From Saccharothrix sp. NRRL B-16348 (lineage in GTDB: Bacteria; Actinomycetota; Actinomycetes; Mycobacteriales; Pseudonocardiaceae): a stretch of DNA of 64,000 bases. This document shows, piece after piece, positions 42,167 through 49,771 of the stretch. The translations under genes were made by a program, and so were the position numbers. Location: assembly GCF_001280085.1 (NCBI RefSeq), contig NZ_LGED01000202.1, positions 1 through 64,000 of the forward strand. The letters run 5' to 3'. Within the stretch, counting starts at the first letter, position 1. Each line of letters starts with the position of its first letter. The notes beneath the pieces are model-generated. The model had not been told where the DNA came from, did not search any database, and saw nothing but the letters and a program-made list of their open reading frames with translations.

Positions 42167-42328
42167 ATGGGCAGCATCGGTGTAGTCGAACTGGCGATCA
42201 TCGCGGTGGTGCTGATCGGCATCGTCGTCGTGGTCGCGGTGTTGGCGGCGAAGAGCGGCAGCAAGCGGGCCCCGCACCCTCCCCGCGGCCACCAGCCACC
42301 TCAGCCGCCGACCGGTCCGCCGCAGTAG
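42167..42328 (+). CDS. Small single-TM protein with Pro-rich tail, copy 1
   Basis: The 53-residue protein begins MGSIGVVELAIIAVVLIGIV. One TM helix (about 6-28) is followed by a basic stop-transfer KSGSKR and a Pro/Gln/His-rich cytosolic tail (HQPPQPPTGPPQ). TCGGGGGG precedes the ATG. It is the shorter of two duplicated genes after glmM. Function unknown; Pro-rich tails may bind cell-wall or divisome partners, which is a guess. Confidence 0.7.
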   Translation: MGSIGVVELAIIAVVLIGIVVVVAVLAAKSGSKRAPHPPRGHQPPQPPTGPPQ

Positions 42329-42421
42329 GCTGAAGCCCGCGCGCGGCGCATCGCCGGTGTGGTTCCCTCGGTGCGCTGATCGAGGATCGCACCGACCACC
42401 AGACCGTTCGGGGGAACGACC

Positions 42422-42724
42422 GTGCTGCTGGACCTCTTGCTGCTCCTGGCGCTGGCCGGGGTTGTCGTGCTCGTCGTCGTGATCGTGAAGTCGACGAAGA
42501 AGCCGCGGCAGTACCCCCAGCAGTACGGCCCACCCGGGCCGCAACAACCTCCCTACGGCCACCAGCCGCCTCCCGGTGGCCAGCCCCCGTACGGTCAGCA
42601 ACCACCTCCTCCCGGTGGGCAACCCCCGTACGGTCAGCAACCGCCGCCCCCGCCGCAGAACCCGTACCCTCAAGGTCCCCCGCAGGGCTACTACCCGCCG
42701 CAGCAACCGCCGCGGCAGGGCTGA
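42422..42724 (+). CDS. Small single-TM protein with PYG/PPGGQ repeat tail, copy 2
   Basis: The 100-residue protein, GTG start, begins VLLDLLLLLALAGVVVLVVV. A TM helix (3-23) and KSTKK stop-transfer are followed by a tail of repeated PPYGQQPPPPGGQ units (about 40-75) and PYPQGPPQGYYPPQQPP. It is a longer version of the preceding gene, made by duplication and internal tail expansion. GGGGGAAC precedes the start. Function unknown. Confidence 0.72.
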   Translation: MLLDLLLLLALAGVVVLVVVIVKSTKKPRQYPQQYGPPGPQQPPYGHQPPPGGQPPYGQQPPPPGGQPPYGQQPPPPPQNPYPQGPPQGYYPPQQPPRQG

Positions 42725-42888
42725 AGCCCGCGCGCGGCGTTTACACCTGCAAGGACCAGGCCGGAACCGCCGTCAGACGGCCCCACGGCCTGCCACGATG
42801 GGAACCGCACGCCGAAGCGTCGCGTCGAAAAGGGGCGAGTCGTCGAGTTGGGTCGTGGCCGTCGCGCCACGGAGGGGAGTGGAGCGCC

Positions 42889-43191
42889 GTGGCCGGTTAC
42901 GGCACCAGTACCGAGGCTATGCAAAAAGCCTCGAAGGGCATTTCCGATGCGGCGAAGGAGACGGCCGACGGGTTGAAGGACGTCGGCCAGACCCAGACGG
43001 TCGCCCGTGATTTCGGTGAAGCGCACCAGCAGCACTTCACCAATTACCAGACGGGTATCCAGAACTTCGGCAAGGGCATCGCGAACATGACCAGCGTGCT
43101 CGGCGGATTCGCCGGGAAGATCGCGTCCGGCGCCTCCACCTACGGCGATGTCGAATCCACCAACGCCGCCGACTTGGGGAGCCAGTACTGA
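42889..43191 (+). CDS. WXG100/EspC-like helical protein, putative T7SS substrate
   Basis: The 100-residue protein, GTG start after GGAGGGGAG, begins VAGYGTSTEAMQKASKGISD. It is predicted all-helical with a central turn near DFGEAHQQHF and YxxxE at Tyr85-Glu89. It lacks a clear WxG. It is coupled by TGATG to the following 974-residue gene, repeating the architecture of 15980-17409 (small helical protein followed by a large WXG-domain protein with Gly-rich tail). Likely exported as a pair. Confidence 0.78.
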   Translation: MAGYGTSTEAMQKASKGISDAAKETADGLKDVGQTQTVARDFGEAHQQHFTNYQTGIQNFGKGIANMTSVLGGFAGKIASGASTYGDVESTNAADLGSQY

Positions 43192-46115
43192 TGGCCGAGC
43201 CGAGCTGGAACGACGTCAAATCGCTCCTCGACGACCCCAACGTCTCCGAGGAGACCAAGAAGTCGCTGCTGCACGACTACGTCGCGTCCACCGCGCCGTG
43301 GAACATCCCGGACGAAGCCGAGACGTACCAGGACCGGTACGACTACGACAGCTGGGACACCAGCCTCTACGACCGCGCCAGCAGCGACCTGGAAGCCCGT
43401 TACGACGAGGCCAAGGCCGAGCGCGACACCAACGCCTACAACAGCGAAGAGCAGACCAAGGCCGTCGAGGACGGCCAGGACAAGCTCGACGCGACGCAGC
43501 CGCCGACCTCGTCCGGCTCGGGCGTGAAGCTGTCCGACGAGCTGTTCGACGCCGGCAAGGCCGGGCTGAAGGTGTTCGAGAAGTTCGAGGGCATCTGGAA
43601 CAACCGGCCCGGCGACTGCATGGGCAACACCACGGCGATCAACTACGCCGAGCAGATCCAGAAGCCGTACGACGAGCAGCGCGGGATCAACTTCCACAAG
43701 CTGCTGATGGAAGCCGACGAGTTCACCACCGCCAAGACCAAGATCGACGAGATGAAGTCGGACGTCGACGGGCAGCTCAAGGGCCTGTACGGCGAGTGGG
43801 AGGGCCAGGCGGCCACCAAGTCCCACGAGCACTACACCGGCAAGATCTCGCCGAAGATCACCGAGCTGGCCGACGCGTTCGAGGGCGCGGCCAAGCTGAC
43901 CCGCACCGCGGTCAAGGGCGTCTACCAGCTGTGCAAGAGCAAGGCCGACGAGGTCCTCGGCATGTACCGGGAGCAGATCGGCCAGGCCGACACGTACATG
44001 GCCGAGAAGGTCGTGTCGTTCGCGCGCGGCGAGGGCGACTACTCCAAGGACCGCGTGTCGGAGATCGCCGGCTGGGTCGACTCGAAGACCGGCAGCAACA
44101 TCGCCGACCGGATCAACTCCGACGACTGCAGCCTGAACGACGAGAACCGCGACTACGCGATCAACCAGTGCAAGAAGTGGATCCGCGACTCGTTCAACCG
44201 CGAGTTCTGGCAGCTCTACGAGCAGTTCAAGACGTGCTGCACCGAGACCAAGTCCTCCGTGGACGCCCAGTGGGAGACGCTCGCCAGTTACATGGCGGAG
44301 TTCGAGAACCCGTTCCCGGCGCCCGCCAGTGAGGAGAGCGGCGGCGACGACACCGGTGGTGGCGGCGGTGGTGGTGGCGGCACGGGTGGCGGCGGCAGCG
44401 GCGGCGGCACCGGTGGTGGCGGCAGCGGTTCCGGCGGCGGTGGCGGCACGCCGCCCATGCCGGAGATGCCGAAGCCCGAGAACCCGCTGGACAAGGACGG
44501 CGACGGCAAGCCGGACGAGCTCAAGGTGCCCGGCGACACCGACGGCGACGGCAAGCCGGACGACCTGGACGGCGACGGCAAGCCCGACGGGTTGAAGGGC
44601 GAGGAAGAGCCGCCCGAGACCGTCACCATCAAGAGCGGCGACAACGAGATCAAGATCACGGAGCCGGACGAGAACGGCCACGTGCAGATCACCGTCGACA
44701 CGCCGCAGAGCGAGCCGAAGACCTACGACGTCGACTTCAGCAACAACCCCGACGCGGCGAAGGCCCTGATGGGCCAGAACGGCGGGGCGGCGCTGGCCGG
44801 CGCGTTGGCCGGTGCGACGGCGACCACCGGCGCCGTGCCCGGTGCGGCAGGCGCCGCGCCCGGCACCCCCGGCGCCGGCATCGGCGTGGGCGGCCAGGGC
44901 GAGGGCGCCGCGAACGGCGCGATCCCGATCGAGGCAGGCGCGGACGGCAAGGCGTTGATCGAGCTGGACGGCCTGGCCATCACCGCCGAGGTCGACCCGC
45001 TGACCGGTGAGATCAACCTGACGGTCGACAACGGCGACGGCACGCCCGAGGAGTACGGGGTCGAGTTCGGCGAGGACACCGCCGACTCCAACGAGACGCC
45101 GAGCATCCCGGGCCTGGACAACGCCGTGCCGCTGCCCGCCGACGTGCCCAGCGGCGACCTGCCGTCGGACGTCACCACCATGCCCGCCGAGGCGGAGACG
45201 CTGATCGGCCAACCGGAACCGGCCGTGGCCGGGGGCGTCGCGAGCGGCGGCTTCACCGAGCCGCAGTTCAACGCGCCCACCGCGCCCGACGCCGGCTTCG
45301 GCGGTGGTGCGGGCGGGGGTGGCTTCACGGAGCCGCAGTTCAACGCGCCGACGGCGCCCGACGCCGGTTTCGCCGGTGGTGCGGGCGGCGGTGGCTTCAC
45401 CGAACCCCAGTTCGCCACGATGCCCGCACCGGACAACTCGGGCTTCGCGGGCAGCCCCGCCGCGGCCCCGGTCAGCGGCGGCTTCACCGAACCGTCGGGC
45501 TTCCAGGCCCAGCCGGTAGGCCAGGCCCAGGGCTTCCAGGCCCAGCCCGCCGCGTTCGACGGCGGCGGTGGTGGTGGCGGCAACGGTGGCGGCGGTTTCG
45601 CCGGTGGTGGCGGCGGTGGCGGTGGTTTCGCCGGTGCCGGTGGTGGCGCTTTCGCCGGTGGCAGTGGTGGCTTCGCGCAGTACGACACCGCGGGCACCAC
45701 GTCGACGTCCGGCGCTTCCGTCCTCGGCGGCTCGGGCTTCAACGGCGCGGACTCGGTGCTGGGCGGCGGTTCGTCGTCGGCCGGCTCGGACAACACGTGG
45801 AGCAGCCCTCCGTCCAACTCCGCCGACCAGGGCCTGGCGGCCGACACGAACGCCTCGCAGGCGGGCCAGGCGGGTTCCGCCACGCTCCCGTCCATGCAGG
45901 AGTCCCAGTCCGCGGGCCAGCCCGCCGGTTCCACCGGTGGCGGCATGATGGGCGGCGGGATGATGGGCGGCGGCATGGCCGGCGGCGGTCAGCAGGGTGG
46001 CGGCGGCGACAGCGAGCGCAGCAGCCCCGGGCAGTGGCGCACGACCGGGTCGCTGTTCGACGACGACGCCAGCCTCAGCCGCGTCCAGGGTGTGCTGGGT
46101 GAGGAGGGCCGATGA
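43191..46115 (+). CDS. Large Gly-rich WXG-domain protein, putative T7SS substrate or surface protein
   Basis: This 974-residue protein has four regions. A helical part (1-385) contains a WxG-type turn (LYGEWEGQAATKS, about 200). A Gly/Ser linker is followed by three DxDGDGKPD units (about 434-465), a thrombospondin-3-like calcium-binding pattern. Next come two related beta segments (about 483-522, IKITEPDENGHVQITVDTPQ; about 590-628, ITAEVDPLTGEINLTVDNGD). The end has GGFTEPQFNAPTAPDAGF repeats (about 685-770), Gly tracts, GMMGG repeats, GGQQGG and a final VLGEEGR. There is no signal peptide or known enzyme domain. It overlaps genes on both sides (TGATG and ATGA). Confidence 0.82.
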   Translation: MAEPSWNDVKSLLDDPNVSEETKKSLLHDYVASTAPWNIPDEAETYQDRYDYDSWDTSLYDRASSDLEARYDEAKAERDTNAYNSEEQTKAVEDGQDKLDATQPPTSSGSGVKLSDELFDAGKAGLKVFEKFEGIWNNRPGDCMGNTTAINYAEQIQKPYDEQRGINFHKLLMEADEFTTAKTKIDEMKSDVDGQLKGLYGEWEGQAATKSHEHYTGKISPKITELADAFEGAAKLTRTAVKGVYQLCKSKADEVLGMYREQIGQADTYMAEKVVSFARGEGDYSKDRVSEIAGWVDSKTGSNIADRINSDDCSLNDENRDYAINQCKKWIRDSFNREFWQLYEQFKTCCTETKSSVDAQWETLASYMAEFENPFPAPASEESGGDDTGGGGGGGGGTGGGGSGGGTGGGGSGSGGGGGTPPMPEMPKPENPLDKDGDGKPDELKVPGDTDGDGKPDDLDGDGKPDGLKGEEEPPETVTIKSGDNEIKITEPDENGHVQITVDTPQSEPKTYDVDFSNNPDAAKALMGQNGGAALAGALAGATATTGAVPGAAGAAPGTPGAGIGVGGQGEGAANGAIPIEAGADGKALIELDGLAITAEVDPLTGEINLTVDNGDGTPEEYGVEFGEDTADSNETPSIPGLDNAVPLPADVPSGDLPSDVTTMPAEAETLIGQPEPAVAGGVASGGFTEPQFNAPTAPDAGFGGGAGGGGFTEPQFNAPTAPDAGFAGGAGGGGFTEPQFATMPAPDNSGFAGSPAAAPVSGGFTEPSGFQAQPVGQAQGFQAQPAAFDGGGGGGGNGGGGFAGGGGGGGGFAGAGGGAFAGGSGGFAQYDTAGTTSTSGASVLGGSGFNGADSVLGGGSSSAGSDNTWSSPPSNSADQGLAADTNASQAGQAGSATLPSMQESQSAGQPAGSTGGGMMGGGMMGGGMAGGGQQGGGGDSERSSPGQWRTTGSLFDDDASLSRVQGVLGEEGR

Positions 46116-46570
46116 GCGTCGCGTCGGAACGGCTGGCCGCGGCGATGAGCCGCATGGACCAGATTCAGCGGGAGCACGCCGACCGGCGTGAGCTGCGCGA
46201 ACGTCACACGCGTGAGGCGAAGGAGCAGGCGAAGGACAGCTTCGCCAAGCAGGGCCAGGTCGCGCAGAAGATCGTCGAGCGGCTGGAGGAGAACGAGAAG
46301 GCGCAGAAAGCCGCCGGCGGTTGGAACACCAAGGCGGCGACGGAGAAGAAGAGCGGCGAGTTCAAGTTCGGCGCCGAAGACGACGAGCCGACCTACGAAA
46401 CCCCGCCGCCGGCGACCACGTCGTGGACGCCGACCCCGCCGCCACCCCCGGTCCAACCACCAGCAGCAGCCCCACCGCCACCCCCACCCCCACCACGCCC
46501 GACCGCTCCCCGCCGCCCGGCGCGGGTGGACGACGACGACGATTTCGGCAGCCAAAGCTGGCTGACCTGA
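46112..46570 (+). CDS. Coiled-coil/Pro-rich protein coupled to the 974-residue substrate
   Basis: The 152-residue protein begins MSVASERLAAAMSRMDQIQR. Residues 1-75 form a charged coiled coil (RELRERHTREAKEQAKDSFA); the rest is Pro-rich with PPPPP tracts and ends in DDDDDFGSQSWLT. It overlaps the previous stop by four bases (ATGA). The combination suggests a cytosolic partner or chaperone of the large substrate, but nothing in the sequence proves that. No homologue recognised. Confidence 0.72.
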   Translation: MSVASERLAAAMSRMDQIQREHADRRELRERHTREAKEQAKDSFAKQGQVAQKIVERLEENEKAQKAAGGWNTKAATEKKSGEFKFGAEDDEPTYETPPPATTSWTPTPPPPPVQPPAAAPPPPPPPPRPTAPRRPARVDDDDDFGSQSWLT

Positions 46571-46943
46571 CGTTCCCCCGGCCCCTCGACGTCAAGTGCC
46601 AACCCAATCGGGTGAACATCGCCCGAAAATGTACGGAAACACTGTTCCCGTACATCGGTTGATATGACCGCCCCCGCAACCACCGCCCCGCGCCACCACC
46701 GCAACGGACGCGACCACCGGGGACCAGTCACCAGGCACACGACGACGAGGGGCCGGAGGAACCCAGGAGCCATGCCGCACACCCACCTACCCGCCACCAC
46801 CACGCCTGGCCCGCCCGCAACGCCCGGCTGGCCGTGACGCCCGACCCGCCCGACCCGGCAGGCGGGTTGACTTGGCAGGTGGAGGACTTGGCGAGGTGGG
46901 GTGAACTGGCGAGGGTAGGGGTGACCTGGCAGTGGGTGGCGGC
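46571..46943. other. Convergent intergenic region with hairpin and GGCAGG-type direct repeats
   Basis: The 373 bp have no supported gene. TGTACGGAA (46630-46638) pairs with TTCCCGTACA (46645-46654) with one bulge and may terminate the rightward operon. From 46868 to 46935 four imperfect copies of a TTGACTTGGCAGG-like element occur about every 18 bp. Confidence 0.5.
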
Positions 46944-47759
46944 TCAGTGGCGAACGAGCGGACCGCGCTGGAACGTCAGCACAGCGCCCTTCACGTCGCC
47001 GTCCAGCAGCGCGTCCCACTTCTTCTCGCCCTTGAGCGTCCGCAGCAGGAACGCCGTCATCAGCGCCCGCGCCAGCTTCTGCGCCGCCCGCTCACCCTTG
47101 CCGTCGAGCAGCAGCTCGCTCCAGTGCCGCCCCTCCGCGAACCCGAGGTGGCTGGCCTTCGGCAACGACCGCAGCTGCACCGGCCCCTGCCACGCGTCCG
47201 CGATCGCCTCCGCGTGCCCGACCGGCGGCGCGATGCGATCCTCCCCACCGGCCAGGTGCAATCCGGGCACGGTGACCCGCCGGGCCGCGTCCAGGGCCGA
47301 CGGCCGGGTCTCGGAGGCGGCCAACGTCACGACCGCCCGCACGCGCGAGTCGTCCGCCGCCGCGAGCACCGCCGCGCCGCCACCCATCGAGTGACCCGCC
47401 ACCGCGAGCCGTGACGCGTCCACGCTGATCCCGCCGTCACCCAGCCGCACGCCGGTGCACACGTCGAGCGCCGTCCGCAGGTTCCCGGCCATCAGCCGCG
47501 ACGACATCAGCGGCCCGCGTTGCGTGCCCGGCGCGGCGGCCACGAAACCCCACGACGCCAGGTGCCGCAGCAACGCCCGATAGCGGTTGACCGGCTGCAA
47601 CCAGCCGTGCCCGAAGGCCACCGCCGGCAGCCCGAGCCCGACCGCGGGCGTGTAGATCAGGCCCGGAAGTCCGACCAACGCCAGGTCGCCGCGCAGCACG
47701 GGGTGCTCACCGGGCCTGCTGAGCTGGTCGAGCACCTGCTTCGCCGAGTAGCCGCTCAC
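46944..47759 (-). CDS. Alpha/beta hydrolase (dienelactone hydrolase/lipase-like)
   Basis: The 271-residue protein, GTG start, begins VSGYSAKQVLDQLSRPGEHP. The nucleophile elbow is GHSMGG with Ser124; an Asp (LAGGEDRIAPP) and a His (KASHLGF) complete a plausible triad. The oxyanion region is AFGHGWLQP. No signal peptide, so it is cytosolic. A small-ester or acyl substrate is likely but not identifiable. It is divergent from glmS with 134 bp and a DasR-like site between the starts, so the two could be co-regulated. Confidence 0.85.
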   Translation of the reverse strand: MSGYSAKQVLDQLSRPGEHPVLRGDLALVGLPGLIYTPAVGLGLPAVAFGHGWLQPVNRYRALLRHLASWGFVAAAPGTQRGPLMSSRLMAGNLRTALDVCTGVRLGDGGISVDASRLAVAGHSMGGGAAVLAAADDSRVRAVVTLAASETRPSALDAARRVTVPGLHLAGGEDRIAPPVGHAEAIADAWQGPVQLRSLPKASHLGFAEGRHWSELLLDGKGERAAQKLARALMTAFLLRTLKGEKKWDALLDGDVKGAVLTFQRGPLVRH

Positions 47760-47802
47760 CCCGCGAACGGTAGTCGATCGTGGTGACGGCGCGCACGCTC
47801 CG

Positions 47803-47818
47803 ATTGGTCTACACCAAT
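47803..47818. promoter_or_regulatory. GntR/HutC-type operator, DasR-responsive-element-like
   Basis: ATTGGTCTACACCAAT is a near-perfect 16-bp palindrome containing the HutC-subfamily core GT-N-TA-N-AC and matching the Streptomyces DasR element (TGGTCTAGACCA core) at 11 of 12 core positions. It lies 75 bp upstream of glmS and 43 bp upstream of the hydrolase. DasR senses glucosamine phosphates, which fits the position. Confidence 0.7.
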
Positions 47819-47856
47819 TGATGTCTTGACCTGCGCAAACGCGGTGAAGTGGCCCT

Positions 47857-47886
47857 TTCGGGTGACGGCCCTGGTCTAGTTACTCT
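47857..47886 (+). promoter_or_regulatory. Putative leaderless promoter of glmS
   Basis: TTCGGG (47857-47862) and TACTCT (47881-47886) are 18 bp apart. The -10 ends seven bases before the GTG at 47894, and no Shine-Dalgarno is present, so transcription probably starts at or beside the start codon. Confidence 0.55.
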
Positions 47887-47893
47887 GAGCGGC

Positions 47894-49756
47894 GTGTGCG
47901 GAATCGTGGGATATGTGGGACACAGGTCGGCGCTGGACGTCGTGCTCGACGGGCTGCGGCGGCTGGAGTACCGGGGCTACGACTCGGCGGGCGTCGCCGT
48001 CCTCGACGGCGCCGGCGGTCTGGCCGTCGAACGCAAGGCCGGCCGCCTGAGCAACCTGGAGGCACGCCTGGACGAGGTCGGCCGCGACGCCTTCACCGGA
48101 GGCGCCGGCATGGGCCACACCCGCTGGGCCACCCACGGCGCGCCGATCGACCGCAACTCCCACCCCCACTGCGACGTCACGGGCCGCGTCGCCGTCGTCC
48201 ACAACGGCATCATCGAGAACTTCGCCGCCCTCCGCGCCGAGCTCGAAGCCGTCGGCGTCGAGATGGCCAGCGACACCGACACCGAGACCACCGCGCACCT
48301 CATCGCCCGCGCGTACGACGAGGGCGACACCAAGGGCGACCTGGTCGCGAGCGTCCGCACGGTGGTCCGCCGCCTCGAAGGTGCGTTCACCCTCGTCGTC
48401 ACGCACGCAGATCACCCGGACGTGGTCGTCGCCGCACGCCGGTCGTCACCGCTGGTAGTGGGCGTGGGTGAGGGCGAGACGTTCGTCGCCAGCGACGTGT
48501 CCGCGTTCATCGAGCACACCCGCGAGGCCGTCGAGCTCGGCCAGGACCAGGTCGTGGTGATCGACCGCGACGGCTACCGCGTCACCGACTTCGACGGCGA
48601 GGCCGCGCAGGCCAAGCCGTTCACGGTCAACTGGGACCTGTCGGCCGCCGAGAAGGGCGGCCACGAGTACTTCATGCTCAAGGAGATCGAGGAGCAGCCG
48701 GAAGCGCTGGCCAACACGCTGCGCGGCCACTTCCGCGACGGCCGGATCGTGCTCGACGAGCAGCGCCTCTCCGACCAGGACCTGCGTGACGTGGACAAGG
48801 TCTTCGTCGTCGCCTGCGGCTCGGCCTACCACTCGGGCCTGGTCGCCAAGTACGCCATCGAGCACTGGACGCGGCTGCCCGTCGAGGTCGAGCTGGCCAG
48901 CGAGTTCCGCTACCGCGACCCGGTGCTGGACCGCGACACGCTCGTCGTCGCCGTTTCCCAGTCAGGTGAAACTGCCGACACGTTGGAGGCCGTCCGTCAC
49001 GCACGGTCGCAGAAGGCTCGCGTGCTGGCGGTCTGCAACACCAACGGCGCGCAGATCCCGCGCGAGTCCGACGCGGTGCTCTACACGCACGCGGGCCCGG
49101 AGATCGGCGTCGCGTCGACCAAGGCGTTCCTCGCCCAGATCGCGGCGAACTACCTGGTCGGCCTGGCCCTGGCGCAGGCGCGCGGCACGAAGTACCCCGA
49201 CGAGGTGGCCCAGGAGTTCCACCAGCTGGAGGCCATGCCGGACGCGGTGCAGAAGGTGCTGGGCACCATCGAGCAGGTCCGCGCGCTGGGCCGTGAGCTG
49301 GCCGACTCGAAGGCCGTGCTCTTCCTCGGTCGGCACGTCGGCTACCCGGTGGCGCTCGAAGGCGCGTTGAAGCTCAAGGAACTCGCCTACATGCACGCCG
49401 AGGGCTTCGCGGCGGGCGAGCTGAAGCACGGCCCGATCGCGTTGATCGAAGAGGGCCTGCCGGTCGTCGTGGTCATGCCGTCGCCCAAGGGCCGGGCGGT
49501 GCTGCACTCGAAGCTGGTGTCGAACATCTCGGAGATCCAGGCACGGGGTGCGCGCACGATCGTGATCGCTGAAGAGGGTGACGAGACGGTTCGCCCGTTC
49601 GCGGATCACCTGATCGAGATCCCGGCGGTGCCGACGCTGCTCCAGCCGTTGATCTCCACGGTGCCGTTGCAGGTGCTGGCCGCGGAGATCGCCCGCAGCC
49701 GCGGTTACGACGTGGACAAGCCGCGCAACCTCGCCAAGTCCGTCACGGTCGAGTAG
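47894..49756 (+). CDS. glmS: Glutamine-fructose-6-phosphate aminotransferase (isomerising)
   Basis: The 620-residue protein begins VCGIVGYVGHRSALDVVLDG; the GTG at 47894 is required because the next codon is the catalytic Cys that becomes N-terminal. The class II glutaminase domain (MGHTRWATHG, VVHNGIIENF) is followed by two SIS domains (VACGSAYHSG, VSQSGETADT, ALEGALKLKELAYMHAEG) and the C-terminal DKPRNLAKSVTVE. It makes glucosamine-6-phosphate from fructose-6-phosphate, the first step to UDP-GlcNAc, upstream of GlmM. Control by the DasR-like site is likely; no glmS ribozyme fits because the leader is almost absent. Confidence 0.97.
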   Translation: MCGIVGYVGHRSALDVVLDGLRRLEYRGYDSAGVAVLDGAGGLAVERKAGRLSNLEARLDEVGRDAFTGGAGMGHTRWATHGAPIDRNSHPHCDVTGRVAVVHNGIIENFAALRAELEAVGVEMASDTDTETTAHLIARAYDEGDTKGDLVASVRTVVRRLEGAFTLVVTHADHPDVVVAARRSSPLVVGVGEGETFVASDVSAFIEHTREAVELGQDQVVVIDRDGYRVTDFDGEAAQAKPFTVNWDLSAAEKGGHEYFMLKEIEEQPEALANTLRGHFRDGRIVLDEQRLSDQDLRDVDKVFVVACGSAYHSGLVAKYAIEHWTRLPVEVELASEFRYRDPVLDRDTLVVAVSQSGETADTLEAVRHARSQKARVLAVCNTNGAQIPRESDAVLYTHAGPEIGVASTKAFLAQIAANYLVGLALAQARGTKYPDEVAQEFHQLEAMPDAVQKVLGTIEQVRALGRELADSKAVLFLGRHVGYPVALEGALKLKELAYMHAEGFAAGELKHGPIALIEEGLPVVVVMPSPKGRAVLHSKLVSNISEIQARGARTIVIAEEGDETVRPFADHLIEIPAVPTLLQPLISTVPLQVLAAEIARSRGYDVDKPRNLAKSVTVE

Positions 49757-49771
49757 GGCAGGCTTGGCCCC

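Larger units (their letters stand above)
42112..42739 (+). repeat. Local duplication of glmM tail plus small membrane-protein gene
   Basis: The last 32 bases of glmM (42109-42140, containing TCGCCGGTGTGGTT) recur at 42348-42379 with about 27 matches and are again followed by GTTCGGGGG and a small TM gene. The 19-mer CTGAAGCCCGCGCGCGGCG follows both small genes (42330-42348 and 42721-42739). Two successive units are thus visible. Confidence 0.75.

Noticed and set aside
47820..47893. glmS ribozyme or glucosamine-6-phosphate riboswitch
   Set aside because: The promoter appears to place transcription start at the start codon, leaving no room, and the class is typical of Firmicutes. The operator found fits protein-based control instead.
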